Source: Brachionus koreanus
Lineage: Eukaryota; Rotifera; Eurotatoria; Ploima; Brachionidae
Reading direction: 5' to 3'
DNA length: 64,000 bases
Assembly: GCA_016987375.1 (NCBI GenBank)
Contig: PJRA01000313.1
Span: forward strand, 3,050,059 to 3,114,058
Numbering within the stretch: the first letter of the stretch is position 1; each line of letters begins with the position of its first letter. The translations under genes and the position numbers were made by a program. A model generated the notes under the pieces. It saw only the letters and a program-made list of their open reading frames with translations, made no database searches and was not told where the DNA came from. Below, piece after piece: positions 11,485 to 23,994 of the stretch.

Positions 11485-14062
11485 TTACAACGAAAAGTTT
11501 CCTTGAAAACTTGACTGGTTAATACCATTTTTACTTTTAAAATTTTTGTTCGAAATAGAACTTTTTAATGGTTTAACATTTTGAGTTGATTTAGCTTCAA
11601 ATTTATTTCTTATTTCATTGAACCGTCTTTTGTTATCTTGGTTCTCTTCATTTTTTTCATTTTCTTTGACTGCATATTGAATCAATGGTGGTGGCAGTAA
11701 TCCAGTAGGAGAAACGAAAATTGGTGGCGGAGGAGAACAAGATTTTTTCGGCTTCTGTCTAGAACAGCATCTCGAATAGGTGCATCCTGTTGGCCTTTTC
11801 CAACTTTTAGATTCTAAATCTTCAGACGATTGATATATTGCATGGCTGTTTTGCCTATAAATTTTTGATCTTGATCCTAAGAATTCTTTTTTTGATAAAA
11901 AACATTCGTTTTTCCTAGAAACATGGTTTTCATTTAATTGACTATTTAAAAGAGTATTTTTCATTGTTGCCTCTTCAATTTCTTCAAAATCTAGATTTAT
12001 TGGATTCAAATGAATTCTAGATTTAAGTATAGTTTTCTTAGCAATCGGACGATTATTTATCAAATCGGCTGATTTTGACCTAAGTGAACTTCTCACCAAC
12101 GCAGGATGTCTACTTATAAAATCTTCATTATTTTCCTTGAGGCTTATTTTGAATTTTTGACCTCTTTGATAACTTTCTGATTGTTTAAAATCATTTATTT
12201 TGAATTGAATAGGAGAAATATTTTGTCGTTGAGGTTCAATAATATCTTCGATCTCTTCGTCCAAAAGACCTCTATCATCTTGGTCCATAAATTTGGCTGA
12301 GTCTGATCTTTTTTTATTCAGAAAATTTGAAAAAGAGCTCATGGATGAATTTGAAAAAGATGAATAATCATTGATTGATCTATTAGTCTTTGATTTAATA
12401 TTGCTAGATATATTTTTTAAATATAAGCTTTTTGATTTGGGCCGATCAGCCAATTTTGAATTTCCTTCTATTTCATTTTCATTATCAGTTTCATATGAAG
12501 ATAAATATTTATCTGCTAAGCAGTCCCACGACTTGGAACTATGAAATCCTGCTAATGAATTGACTGAGGATGACCACTCTGAAGAGCCCGAACTGTTAGT
12601 ACTACATATCAAATTTTTGTCTTTCTCTGAATTGCATTTTGTTCGTCTTAAATGCTCATAATCATTTGCTTCTTTGACAAGAGACAAAAAATTCTCGTCA
12701 TCTGAAGCAGAAAATTTTTACTTTTTGTTTGTCTAAGAAATAGTTTTAAAAATTACTATAAGATATGTAGCTACATTGAGCTTTGTTTTCATCCAAAAAA
12801 CAAAGAAGATGAGGCAAAATTTCTAGCGAAAACTGCGTACTAGTTGTCAAACCAGGATTGGAAACTTTATTAACCTATTTAAGAAAAAAAATTTTTTTTA
12901 GAAAATCAGTCAAGCATTTAAATTTTTATCAAATTTTTGAATTTTGACCTAAATATTGGGTAAGGCTATTTCCAAAAATATTATATCATGTGTTATTTAT
13001 ATAAAAAAAATTACTTTTTGAGCCATAACATTTTTAACTTTATTCATAAAAACGCTGAGCCCTCTATCTCTATTAATTGATGAAAAACTTGAAAAACTCT
13101 GCTGACTTTGATTGAATAAGGCTGAAATATGGGTTGGACATGTTTTGAAAACAATTTTGGAATTTAAAGCTTCGTAGGGCTGAAATGAAGAATTTAATTT
13201 GGCAAGTTTTTGTGCATAAAAAATGTTCAACGATTTCGAAAAATCAATCTAGAAATATTATATTAAAAAGGAAAAATAAAAAAAAAAAAACATTACCTCG
13301 AAAGTAGCTTTGTTGTGAGTTTTGAAACTTTTTATCAATTTCTTAAATCCATTAGAAATTTTTTCTCGGACAAAGCTATGTGAAGTGTTCAATATTAGCA
13401 AAATGTCCACTTAAAAAAATCATAATTTATCAATACTAATTTAAATCATTACTAATCACTTGTTTGAGGTGCAATTTTTAAGCTTTGTTTTTGACTACGA
13501 TTTATCGAGAATTTGTTAAAAACACTTTTTCTTTTTTTGTCTTTGTTTAAGCTTCTACCATTTAATTTTAAATTACCATGAAAAAGCCATCTTTTGGACA
13601 TTTGCAGCAATTCATAAAAATTTCTTGCCTCTTGTTCTGTATAAAAATTAATCTCACTTGAAAAAAAAAATTTAATCGGTTTTTTTTTTCATTGAATAAA
13701 TTTTTTAATGCTTACTTATCCATAACAATCATGTTGTTTATTAATTTTAAATGAGTTTTTTCAAAATGCTGCTTGTATAGTTCTGATTCAGTGAAAACTA
13801 TAGTAATCTGTGAAGTATCTGAGAGATTTTTTGGAATTTTGGATGAATTTGTATAAAAGTCGTCGTGGTTAAAGTCGGAAAGTCGAATATTGTTCAAATT
13901 TTCGTCCTCTTCTGTAACTTTTTGTTTAATTTTTAGTATTCCTTTTTCAGATTTAGACACGCTTCTCCAAAGAAGATCATCTGAATTGTATAAAAATTCT
14001 TCTATTTCTATTAATTTGAGTGGATACTCGTATAAAACTGGCCCATTTGATGAAACAACCAT
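11485..14062 (-). CDS. unrecognised 741-residue protein, six exons
   Basis: Exons, joined by splice signals and phase: 14062-13716, 13656-13460, 13409-13297, 13248-13015, 12874-12757, 12701-11485. The frame closes at 742 codons. The start ATG (MVVSSNGPVLYEYPL) lies just after an acceptor-like TTTTTAG, so an upstream non-coding exon is likely. The N-terminal part (to about residue 340) looks folded, with alternating hydrophobic strands. One stretch (MDILLILNTSHSFVREKI, from about residue 182) resembles the opening strand and helix of a von Willebrand A-type fold, but without a proper DxSxS metal site. From about residue 340 the protein is Ser/Asn/Lys-rich and disordered. A cysteine cluster (CTYSRCCSRQKPKKSC) and a proline run (PPPPIFV...LLPPPLI) lie near residues 600-640. 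I do not recognise the family. Confidence 0.75.
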
Positions 14063-16644
14063 TATTTGGAAAAGTCTAAAAATCAAAATGATTGCTTAAC
14101 AATAATTGTGACCTGTATTTATCTGGATTTAATTAAAGAAAGTAGAAAATTAAATGCGTCATGTGCTGCACTTATTTTTTCGAGTTGTCTATGACCAGAT
14201 TATTTTTTATTTAAATTAGATAGACAAAAAATTTCTATTTACTTTACTGTAACTCTTCACACCCTTAGACTCTTGGAGAAAATTAGATAGCTTAATTTTA
14301 ATTAAAGAAAAAAAGTAACATGTAAATTACATGTCAATTTTTTAGATTCTTTACATTTTTTTAAAATATTTTTTCTAACTAGAAATATTTTTTTATTTAC
14401 CTTCAAAAAAACAAATAAACCAAAGTTGAGAAAAATTTTGTATTCGAGTTAAAAAAAAAATGTTGTCGAAATTGTTGTTAAATAATTATGGAAGAAATTT
14501 TATTGAAGATTTTAGATTTTAAAACAAACAAAGAATAAATTTTAAAATAAAGCTTTATCTTTATTATGAAATATTTTATTTGACAAAAAAACAAAGATCT
14601 CAATAATTTAAAAAAAAACAATTGATGCATTTTAAATACAGAAAACATTTTGTTTTATTTTATTTTCCGAAATTGCTACTCAAGCCTTTTAAATTGCTTT
14701 TTTTTTAATATTAATCCAATTATGGGTAACTTTGTACTTAATATTATGTTTTTTTTTTTAATTTATATTAAAATATTTTAATAGTGAGCTTAAACTTAAA
14801 TCCTAGCTCAAAATTAAATTAGCATTTCTCACAAGCCTTTGATTAAAATCTCATAAATTTCCTGGATATAAAATTTTCAAAACAATCAATTTGCTTATGT
14901 ATTTGACAAATCTTAAATTTTTTTTTCGAATTCAAAAGCTAAAATTTGGAATCATTAAGTTTCGAAAAAATTTAAAAGTGCCTAAAAAGCATAGAAAAGT
15001 CTAAGACTCGACCACTCTAATTAGTTAAGATGATTAGGGACATGAAATTTTTGCCTTATGAATAAATATAAATACTCTTACTAATTGCATCTAAAATTTT
15101 TTATTTTAATTAGGAAAATATTTAATTAAAATAGAAAAAAATTTAAGATTTAAAATCAATTAAATGCATCAAAGTTTTAGATAAAAAAAATACAAGCCAA
15201 ACGCATGATTGCTATTCACAATTTTCCTTTAGTCACGATCGGATCGACTCATCAAATTCTCTTTTATTAATTTATTAACAATTAAATTCTAAATTTCTAG
15301 AAAATTAGATAAAATCGAATATTTATTCTTCTTTATTTCATATTTAAAATAAAAGCAATAAATGTAGAAAATATTGAATTCTTTCAGATTGATTATTTTT
15401 TATCTTTACCAAAAAATTCCCACTCAATTTTTAAGACAGTTTCGTTTATAAAAATTAAATTGAAATTTAATTGTCAAACATAAAATCATTACCTAAAATT
15501 AAATTATCAATAATTGAAGAGGATTATACATAAGACAATTTTTCTATATTTCTTAATATAAATTATTTGAAATACTTGAAATATTTGAAAAAATATAAAT
15601 TGAGCATTGTGAAACACACATAAAAAATTATGAATTTCAATTAGATATTATACTCCAAATATAGACAAATGTTCAATGAGACCAAAAATTTTGACTAAAT
15701 TTATTTATTTCAGTTAAAGGATGTTAGGCTATGCAAAAAAAAATAAAAAAAAATGTAATGAATAAGACAAAGTTTAAATGTTATAGAAAAATAAAAAAAA
15801 AACAAAAATAATTTTAATGCTAATTTTTTTTCTATTTTAACTTTGCTAATTAATTATATTTGTTTCAAAATTTCAGACTGCGTTTAAAATCTTTTATCTA
15901 TATTTTTTAATCTAAAATTAAAAATTCAAGACTCAATGATTTTGTATTCTTAATTTTTTTATTGTGAAAGAAGTTGATATATTTCGTCGATTAAAATATG
16001 TGATAGTTTATTTCAAATATTTGATTGAATAGCTAGAAAGCAATATAATTGATACTAATAATAATCGACATTAAAAAAACAAGTATTTTGTTAATTAGAA
16101 AGATCATTGTTTGAAATCTCAATGAAAACTAGTTTTTTGTTATAATTATGCATAAAACTTATAGGCTTTTCCAAAGGTTAATACACCAGAAATCCTGTAA
16201 CATTTTGTTATGATCATTATAAACTCGAACGTGACAAATTGAAAATAAAAAAAAACTGATAGTTTTATGTAGCTTTCTTAAAAAATAATTAAACGATTCA
16301 AACAAAATTAGCCAAACATAAATTAATCGAAAGATCTAGATTTTTATTCATTTGAAAAATTTGAATAAAGAAAATTACAGACTGGTAACATTGAATGATT
16401 TATTTCATAAAATTTATAACATTGATAATTAATCAATTAATTCTGATTGTAACATCAATATCCATCGATGAATTCTCGTTAATTTGTAATTATTTACTAA
16501 AAATAGTTCTCTGTGTTTTTTAGTTAGTTCAATAAAACAAAAATAAAAATTTTTAAAAAATATTTATTTATAAGGTAATAGATATATTTTTTTTAAAAAT
16601 ACATTTAAAATTTATTTCATTATTGTATTTTAACAATAATTTTA
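14063..16644. other. AT-rich intergenic stretch
   Basis: About 2.6 kb between two minus-strand genes. It contains the promoter side of the 741-residue gene and the 3' flank of the NCOA5-like gene. I see no exon, RNA gene or clear repeat. Confidence 0.5.
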
Positions 16645-18913
16645 TCAATGACGTTTGTTATTATTAAAATGTTGGTTTGGGCCTGATGGTCTATAATTTG
16701 GCCTTAATGTCATCAATGGTGGGACTCTTTGATTTGGCATTTTTGCTCTATTTTGTAAAGACATCAGTGCCGGGATTTGATTAACTGAATTGTTCGAATT
16801 AGGTAAGGTAGGCATAAAATTAATTGGTTGTTGTATATGAGGATTTGGGAGAATAAACGGTTGAGAAAGAAGACTGGGAATAGTTTGTGGTTGCATTAAA
16901 GCTTGAATGTTTTGGTTAATTTGTTGTGTTGGTTGTGGAATATTTGGCTGAATAGTAGAATATACATTTTGATTGTAATCAGCATGTGAGATCGTTTCAG
17001 AGTTTGATAAAAGTTTTGACTTCTGACAACTCAAATAGCATAATAAAAAATCTATTTCTTCATGTCCTAATCTTTGGAAATCCTTAAATTTGTCAAATAC
17101 GGAATCAATCACTTCTTTTTTTATTAATTGGTCATCTTTTGGTTCCGATAGTGATACATTTACATTTGTATTCCTTTCTATTTGTTGAGTTTTTGACTTT
17201 AAATAGATGTCTTTAACATAATCAAGGTAATCTCGGTAGTCCGATCTAATAATATCAAATGCTTTATTTGACGGAATATTTTTGTTCTCTAAAATTTATA
17301 ATATTTAATTATTAATTAATGATGTTTTGGTAAATTTTTTATGGAACTTTTTAAATTATTTTGATTCAAAAAATTCTTAACTTACAACTCATCCTCCATA
17401 AACATGCTTAAATCTTGGACCTACATTTTAAACAAATTTTTTATTTAAGTACAGTGAGATTTTTGTAAAAATACAATTAATTTTCTCATTAATTAAAAGT
17501 GGCCATCGGATCACATTAACTTGATGTTAGCCGTCTTGATTGCCGCGGAGGAAAAAAATTTTCTAAATTTTAACTATTTTTCTACTTAATTCTATCAAAT
17601 TTTTATATTAGAAAATTTTTGTATACAACCAACATCAAGTGTTAGTGGTACAGTGGCCATCACTGACGGTACCCAACACTATTAATTACATGCACTGACC
17701 AGTAGTGCATTTGAGTCAAAAATTATTATTGTTATAAAAACAAAAGAACAGGTACGTATTCTAGAAATAAATTTGAACTAAAAGAAAATTTGAAAAAATA
17801 ATTATTTTTAATTTAATATTTTGTGCAGCAATCAAAAAATCTAAATATTAATAATGCACTTAAACTAAAAATTGATTAAAATGCAGACCCAGGAATCGAG
17901 ACATGTTGATGAGCATGAGATTTGCATGTGCCAAAATTGTGTGTAGCATTATGAGGCTACGATATTGAAAAAAGCAATACGCTAACTAAAATTTTAAATT
18001 TTTATTACTAAATCTTAAAATAAATTAATTTGAAGCCATTTTTATCAAAAAATCAACATTAATCCTGGGAAATTAATTTAAATTGAATTTTTTAAAATTT
18101 TTGAGTTTAAGATTTTTTAGTTTATTAAATGCTAAATTTTAAAAGTTCCATAAGAAAAAAGTTTTAAAAAAAGTACCTTTAATAACATGAGTTTTATTTG
18201 GTGACTTTAAATATCGCCACTTATTAAAGATAGTCAGATTTAAAGAATTGTATTTTTCATTTGAATTGTTAATAGTGATCAAATAGAGTAAGTTCCGGTT
18301 AAGAGCATTCCTAATAGTGTCTTTTTTTAAATATTGCTCCTGGTCAACATCGTTATTAGAATATTTAACAAAAGTGTTCAAACCAAAGAACGATTTTTGT
18401 AATCTATCATTGATAGTGTCAGCATATTTTCTTTTTTTTTTATAATAAAATAATCAAGTTATCAAGTTTTAGAAAATTTAAATACTTTAGTAGTCTATTG
18501 GAGACAAGAATTTCACATTCTATTGAATCTGTCCAAAATATATTTTTACAATCGTATTCATCATAATTTTCTGCTTCATTTTGGTTATCGATTTCCAGAT
18601 TCGAATCAATCGAATTTATCAAAAACGAATCGAATTTTGAATTTTTGTAAGTAAAGTTATTGAAAAAATTAGCAGCATTTAGCGCATCATTTTTGCTCAT
18701 GAAATATATGTAAACACAATCTTTAAAGACCTTGATTGAATTGATTTTTGTTTGTTTTGCTGCTGGGCTTGAGATCAAAAATTGATTTATTATTTTATTC
18801 AATTCATTATTGCTAAGACTCTTGCTGTTCAGGTTTCCTATATAAATACAGCTTTCACTTTTTACTTTTTGCTCAAAACTATCATTTGAGTTTATTTTTT
18901 TTATTTTTTTCAT
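16645..18913 (-). CDS. NCOA5: NCOA5-like nuclear receptor coactivator / RNA-binding protein
   Basis: Three exons (18913-18486, 18430-18177, 17288-16645) close at 442 codons. Residues about 20-105 form an RRM-like fold with an RNP2-type strand (CIYIGNLN). From about residue 130 the protein follows the NCOA5 plan: a strand CEILVSNR then KKYADTINDRL, a Rossmann-like segment with LLYLITINN, then KENKNIPSNKAFDIIRSDYR. Next comes a helical segment (VIDSVFDKFKDFQRLGHEEI) matching the NCOA5 helical domain that ends in a hinge-rich tail. The last 100 residues are Pro/Gln/Asn-rich. The family is nuclear and linked to transcription and RNA processing. Human NCOA5 has an Arg/Asp-rich N-terminus where this one has an RRM. 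The first intron is only 55 bp with a poor acceptor (A run then AG); the family alignment supports it. The second intron (888 bp) carries repeats. Confidence 0.75.
17498..17665. repeat. short inverted-repeat element in the NCOA5-like intron
   Basis: The left arm AGTGGCCATC...CTTGATGTT recurs inverted on the right (AACATCAAG...GGCCATCACTG). The element is GC-richer than its flanks. Its right end, read as reverse complement (TTGGGTACCGTCAGTGATGG), matches the end of the element in the DBR1 intron at 52012-52156 (TTGGGTACTATCAGTGGCAG). Ends of the CAGTGRYGG kind are typical of hAT-type non-autonomous elements. No convincing target-site duplication is seen. Confidence 0.45.
17883..17986 (-). repeat. 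tRNA-Met-like relic (pseudo-tRNA or SINE head)
   Basis: On the minus strand the sequence opens with a box A-like GTTAGCGTATTG. It has a five-pair anticodon-like arm (GTAGC/GCTAC) around CTCATAA, the loop of elongator tRNA-Met, although the loop is one base too long. It ends with a box B-like CTCGATTCC followed by TGGGTCTGC. No 5' acceptor strand pairs with the 3' end, so it is not a working tRNA. It lies inside the NCOA5-like intron, on the same strand. Confidence 0.35.
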
Positions 18914-21747
18914 TTTTTAGAAACGAAAAAATAAATCTCAAAATAAAAAGTTAAATTAATTCTCTAAATTATGAGTAGCAAAACGTAATCAAAATTAACG
19001 TAACATTTAGGATTTTTCAAAAAAACCCAATATCAAAGATTTTTAAGTTAACTGAAATAGGAGTAATTTTAATTATAATTTTTTAATTTAAAGCAAGAAA
19101 AGTTTTTTAGCTTCTAATATAAAATATTGAAAAAAAAAAGTTATTTAAATATTTTTTTATATAGATTAAACCTTTTTTTTTGTTAATTAATTTTATTTAT
19201 TAATTTTTTTAGACAAAAGCTTTACTTAATTTTTTATCAAATCTTGAGTTTAAAAACATAAATTTGAGGAAACTAAATACTTAGTATTATATACACCAAT
19301 TTAAAAAAGTTTAAAATTTTAAAAATAATTATTATTAATTGTGAAATTCAAATACAATATGAATAAGAATTCTTCTTCTTCATGATATATTAAAATCTAC
19401 TTGAAAAAGTGCTATAAATTTTGATGTATTCTTTTTACTCAAAATATAAAAAAAAGGCAAATACATTAAACATTAAATATCTTTAAGATTTTTATTGATT
19501 TTTGATTTGGCTTCCTTAAAAAAGAGAGCAAAAATTTCATACTGTATATTTTTAAATTTATTTTATTTTAGTAAATCTTAATCCATCAGTAAGAACGAAA
19601 AATTTTTGTTTTATTTATATTTGAATTTAAAAATACCAATTCAAATTTTACATAAATCTAATCTAGTTTAATTGCTATTTATAATAGCTATTTCAACTTT
19701 AAACAATTTATTTAATAATCTTGCTAAAATGTGAAAAGTTAGTATTTCAATCAACTAAAAACATCAAAAAATGTTTAAAATTATTATTTTAATATTTAAA
19801 ATAATAAAATATAAATTTTAAAAAATTTCAAAATTTTTAATGTTTGCTCAAGAAACATGTTTTTGAATCTATAAAATTAAAAAAAAAACAGGTTTTTTCT
19901 TGATTAAATATTTTCGTAATTTTTTTTAAATTTAACTCTTAAAGATCAAGATAATGTTCTTTTAATATGTTCTAATTATTTTTTATTAAATTTCAAAATT
20001 TATTTAATAGTTTATTTTCTTGTTTATTAAAGAATTTAAAAAAGGTATAATATAAATTTCTATTGATTTTTATCTAAATTTAATAATTCTAAAACTATCC
20101 TAATAAATGAAGAATCTCTCAATTGAATATTCATTTTATTTAAGAAATTAGGAATAAAATTTTCAATCTCATGAAAATTTTCCTTAAAAATATTTCAATC
20201 TAAGTATAAGCTAATATTCAAAATAATTTCTTTAATTAAAAATAAAATTTAATGTTTAATATATCTTAAATTTAGTTTAAGTTACTTAATTGGTTTATTG
20301 CACTTGATTTTTAGTTAAAAAATGGTTGATGTTTCAAACACAAAACTTTAAGCTGTATCCATAATTATTGATAAATTATTAAAAAATATTATTTTTTTAC
20401 GAATACTAAATTAAACTTCAACTCAAATTTTAATTATTTTTATGGTTTTATTTTTTTAAACTTTATGAAAAAAATTTAAAAAAAATTAACAGCTTAAATT
20501 TTGTTCATTCTTTTGAAATTTTTAAATCTCATATTTAATTTTTTAGTCTTTAAAATTTTTAAATATTCTATTTTTTTCTATTCAAATTACATTGTAGATA
20601 TAACTTTACTAATTTTATTTTTTTTAAAATAATCAATCTAATTTTAAAAATAAAATGAAATTAGTTTACCCTTAATTTCACGTTTATTTGAGATCTAACT
20701 AAAACGATTTAATTTGTTTTAAAAAAATAAAAAAATGAATTTGAAATTCTGATATTAGAAATTTAAAAGCTGTTTACAAGCCTAAATTATTATTCAAAAA
20801 TTTTCATTTGGGAAGGATAATTTTTAATTTTTTTATTTCAGAAATTTTTTTTTTTGTTTAAAAATTTGATTAAGCACAAAATTGGCACCTTTTTGCCAAC
20901 ATAATAAACGTCTGATTGATTTTACTGGGCATTTTAAAATTTCTCTAGAATGTTTGATCAGAACAATATGTTTTGTTTTGTTTTATATTAGGTTGCTAAT
21001 CAATAACTCTCTAAGCAAAAAAGTAATAAGAATAACATTAATTCAAATCCACTTCATTTACCATGATTAATTGTAGATTTCTTTTTTTCTGGATAAAATA
21101 ACAATTAAAATTGGAAAAAGATCTGTGATAATTTTTAGAGCTTCTAAGAGAAACAGTTAAAAAAATTAACTTAAAAAATAATATTATTATTTTAAATTAA
21201 AACAGGTAATTTATTTATTAAGTAAGCAAAGTGCACTTGAGAGAACAAGTTTGATTTTGATCCATGAATTTAAAGAAATCCTATATGACGAAAACTCCTT
21301 TGCAACAGCATTTATTTTTAAATATTTTCATTTATATTGTAAATATATAATTTAAAACAAAGCCGCATTTGATATCTTTTATTTTTTTACTAAATTAGGA
21401 TCAAATTCATGAAAAAATGCGAACTTTTCTGTACAAGTTTTAAAAATTAGATTATTGATTTTTTAATCAAATTTAGTTTTCATTACTTGATAAGAAAAAT
21501 TACACTATTTAATTAAAAAAATGTTATTTTTAATCACTGTAAAAATGATTGCTATTTGCTTCAAAGGAAAACATTGCTCTTTGAGTAAATTTTCTGTGAA
21601 TTTTGTTGCTTGGAAATTGTGCTTTAAAGTCGTTTGTGCTTTTTCTATATAAACTAATCTTAATTAATAATCCTTTTAAGCTAATAATTTTTGTGTAGCA
21701 TGCTTTAAATATTTAGATTTTATTTTAGATTTTTAACAGCCTGATGC
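18914..21747. other. AT-rich intergenic stretch with one foldback element
   Basis: No coding exon is supported. The stretch holds the foldback repeat at 19341-19637 and, at 20882-20899, a short perfect hairpin (TTGGCA, six-base loop, TGCCAA) of no evident function. Confidence 0.5.
19341..19637. repeat. foldback (long inverted repeat) element, copy 1
   Basis: The left arm (GTGAAATTCAAATACAATAT onward, through TTAAAATCTACTT) and the right arm (TTTTAGTAAATCTTAAT through AATACC) are diverged inverted copies of about 65-70 bases. Both arms align to the arms of the element at 32793-32997 in the MAN1 intron. The spacer is longer here. This is the structure of a non-autonomous foldback or MITE-type element. 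Confidence 0.5.
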
Positions 21748-22669
21748 ATGGCTTTTGTGTGGTCAAATTTATCTATTGAGCCGATACAATTGGCAAGTCT
21801 TTTCGAATGGCTCGATCGATTGCCACTATCGAGGGCCAGAACAAATGTTGAAAAAGACTTTGCTGACGGTCTTTTGACAGCAGAAATTATAAAGTATTAT
21901 TTTGCCGATTTGATCGATCTAAGAGAATACCACGAGTGGCATGATGTGAAAGAGAGACAAGCACAATGGAAGTATGTTTTTATTTCCTAATTTAAAAACT
22001 TTATTTCTTATTTTTAATTCTTTCTTATTATTTAACTAAAGTTTATTGAACAGAAAAGTCCTAAGTGTCATCGGAATGAACATTCCAAAGCATGTTATTA
22101 CACAACTAAGCATTTCCAAAACAGGCATAGCACCAGTTTTTTTGTTCAATTTACGAGCTTGTTTAACTCTATATGGAGCTAATACGAACATAGGTCCGTC
22201 AGTTCACATGCCTTTTGTTACTCGTCAGACTCTTCAGGATGAATCCACTTGGGCCAAATACAACATGCGAAATGGCATGATCAAAGATAGTCCGAAATTA
22301 ATAAATCCAAATGAATATGATTATCTTTGGCAAAAGAAGCAAGTAGAAAGAGTAATCAAATCAGATAAGGTTAAAAATTTGCCTAGTAGGTCTCCAAATG
22401 AGTCGGGACAAAATTTAGTTAAGCAGTCATCAATACCAAAATTACCTAGAAATCCGTATCGACTTAGTCCATCTATAAGTGAGGTTAATCTAACAGCTGC
22501 CAAGCTCGAAATAGATGACCAAAAAAAACTGATAATTGAAAAAGAAGAAGAGCTTCGTTTACTAAAAGAAAAAATAAAACGAATGGAAACTTTAATAACA
22601 AATAAAAATTTCAAAATACAAGAATTGACTTTACGCATCGAAAAATTAGAGCCTTTAAAAAAAAAGTGA
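21748..22669 (+). CDS. SPEF1: SPEF1/CLAMP-like calponin-homology protein
   Basis: Two exons (21748-21971, 22042-22669; 70-bp intron) give 283 residues. Residues about 10-125 match the divergent CH domain of the SPEF1/CLAMP family. The landmarks are LFEWLDRLPLSRA, DFADGLLTAEIIKYYF, a tryptophan just before the splice and LNRKVL after it. These proteins bind and bundle microtubules, for example in the central apparatus of motile cilia. The middle (about 130-225) is Pro/Ser-rich. The last 55 residues (KLEIDDQKKLIIEKEEELRL onward) are a strongly predicted coiled coil, as in SPEF1. The splice completes AAT across the junction, giving WNLLNRKVL. The gene converges on the SNX22/24-like gene, with 56 bp between the stop codons. 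Confidence 0.85.
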
Positions 22670-22725
22670 TTTATTTAATACTTTTTTTTTGTTATTTTAA
22701 TTAAAATTTCGTTTGGTTTAATTTG

Positions 22726-23994
22726 CTATGAATAAAATGCTTTAATAAATCCTGACAAAATAATATCTTCTTTTAATTCAGCTTTACATAAACTAAAGCA
22801 AATTTGTTCTGGTGTTAAATTTTCTATGCTGACTTGAGGCATACTTATGGATTCTTGGAAATTTTTATTCAATCTAATTAAATTAAACAAATTAAAAAAA
22901 AACGATTAAGTAAAAAAACATATATTTATTTGAATTACTCATGAGAGGCTTCCTCTAGATGTAAGATTTCTTTTAAATTAAAAAAGTGTGCAAGTTCTAC
23001 AGGAATCTTTGATCCGTACAATTTGAAAAGTCTCTAAATAAGCAATTTTAAATTATGATTTTTAAAAATAAAAAAAAATTTTACTCTAATATAAAAATCT
23101 AAACTTGCTCGTCTAGATTCAAATGTTTTTGGCGAAGGAGTGTAAAAGTGCGATTTGGGGAATTCAATATCGGTCTTTATTTTTTCGAAATTTGAATTTT
23201 TTTTCAACTAAAATGAGATAATTTTTTGTTTAATTATTTTATTATCTTTTTTTATAGATTAATGCTTTATTCCCTTGCAAAAAAGTGCAAAGCAACATCA
23301 AAAATGTTTTATCACTATATTTTTCTGATTTCTAGTCTCATTTAAAATATATTGTTTTAAATAAATTTTCTGTTAGGCTTTTAGAAAAAAATTTTTTGAA
23401 ACACTTAATTGCAAGGGTAAAATGGTAAAAATTATAAATTAAATAAGGAAACAAATTTATTTTTAACTAACAAACAAAAATATTTTTAAAATTGAAAAAA
23501 AATCTTTCTTTGACATAAAAAGAAAAAGGAAATAAAAGTTTTTCTCAGTATAGCAACTTTTTTTAAAAAAAATCCAATAATCGAGAATGAATTAATAAAG
23601 TCTGATATTATTTGAAAGTTTAATTTTGAAGTATTGATTTATAAAAGCTATTGTTATGATACAAATAATGGTAAATCATTTAGAGTTTAAACATTTAAAA
23701 CATAAAAAATTAATTATTTGGTCAATTGATTATTTTTTTACCTCATTATGTAAAGCTTCAAATTCTTTGTAGCGTTTATCTATATAAATGTGCTCATCAT
23801 TGTTTGTAACCAGATCAATTCTATAAAACTTTCGACGAAAACATTTTAAAATTTTAATTCTTTAAACCCCAACTTGTCTGTAATAAGTTGGGGACTAAAA
23901 TAAAGCGTAGTTTTTTTACCGTATGGACCTTCTTTTCTTTTTTATCAATAATATAATTATTTATTTCAACTGATTTTAAATTAGAATTTATCAT
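22726..23994 (-). CDS. PX-domain sorting nexin, SNX22/SNX24-like
   Basis: Five exons (23994-23920, 23828-23742, 23207-23085, 23033-22939, 22873-22726) close at 176 codons. That is close to human SNX24 (about 169 residues). Almost the whole protein is a PX domain, which binds phosphoinositides such as PI3P on endosomes. The RYKEF motif is at residues 44-48, the PK pair at 71-72 after the proline loop, and FESRRASL at 83-90. The C-terminal tail (EDIILSGFIKAFYS) parallels the end of SNX24 (VVIEGVLHGIFYP), which other short PX proteins lack. The acceptor of intron 1 is weak (GAAAG) but gives the correct FYRIDLV strand. Intron 2 holds an inverted-repeat element. Confidence 0.8.
23272..23417. repeat. 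short inverted-repeat element in the SNX22/24-like intron
   Basis: CCCTTGCAAAAAAGTG at the left end recurs inverted at the right end as CCCTTGCAATTAAGTG, 14 of 16 bases matching. The element is 146 bp and non-coding. Ends starting CCCTT next to TA-rich flanks would suit a piggyBac-type or similar MITE. The flanks are too diverged to read a target duplication. Confidence 0.45.

Noticed and set aside
17380..17404. Small exon with ATG (MFMEDEL) at the start of the last NCOA5-like exon
   Set aside because: Joining exon 2 directly to 17288 keeps the frame and reproduces the family sequence KENKNIPSNKAFDIIRSDY; including the small exon breaks the phase.
20882..21070. Plus-strand open frame starting MAPFCQHNK (from a non-ATG codon)
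   Set aside because: No domain, no splice context, and starts inside a hairpin; judged chance.
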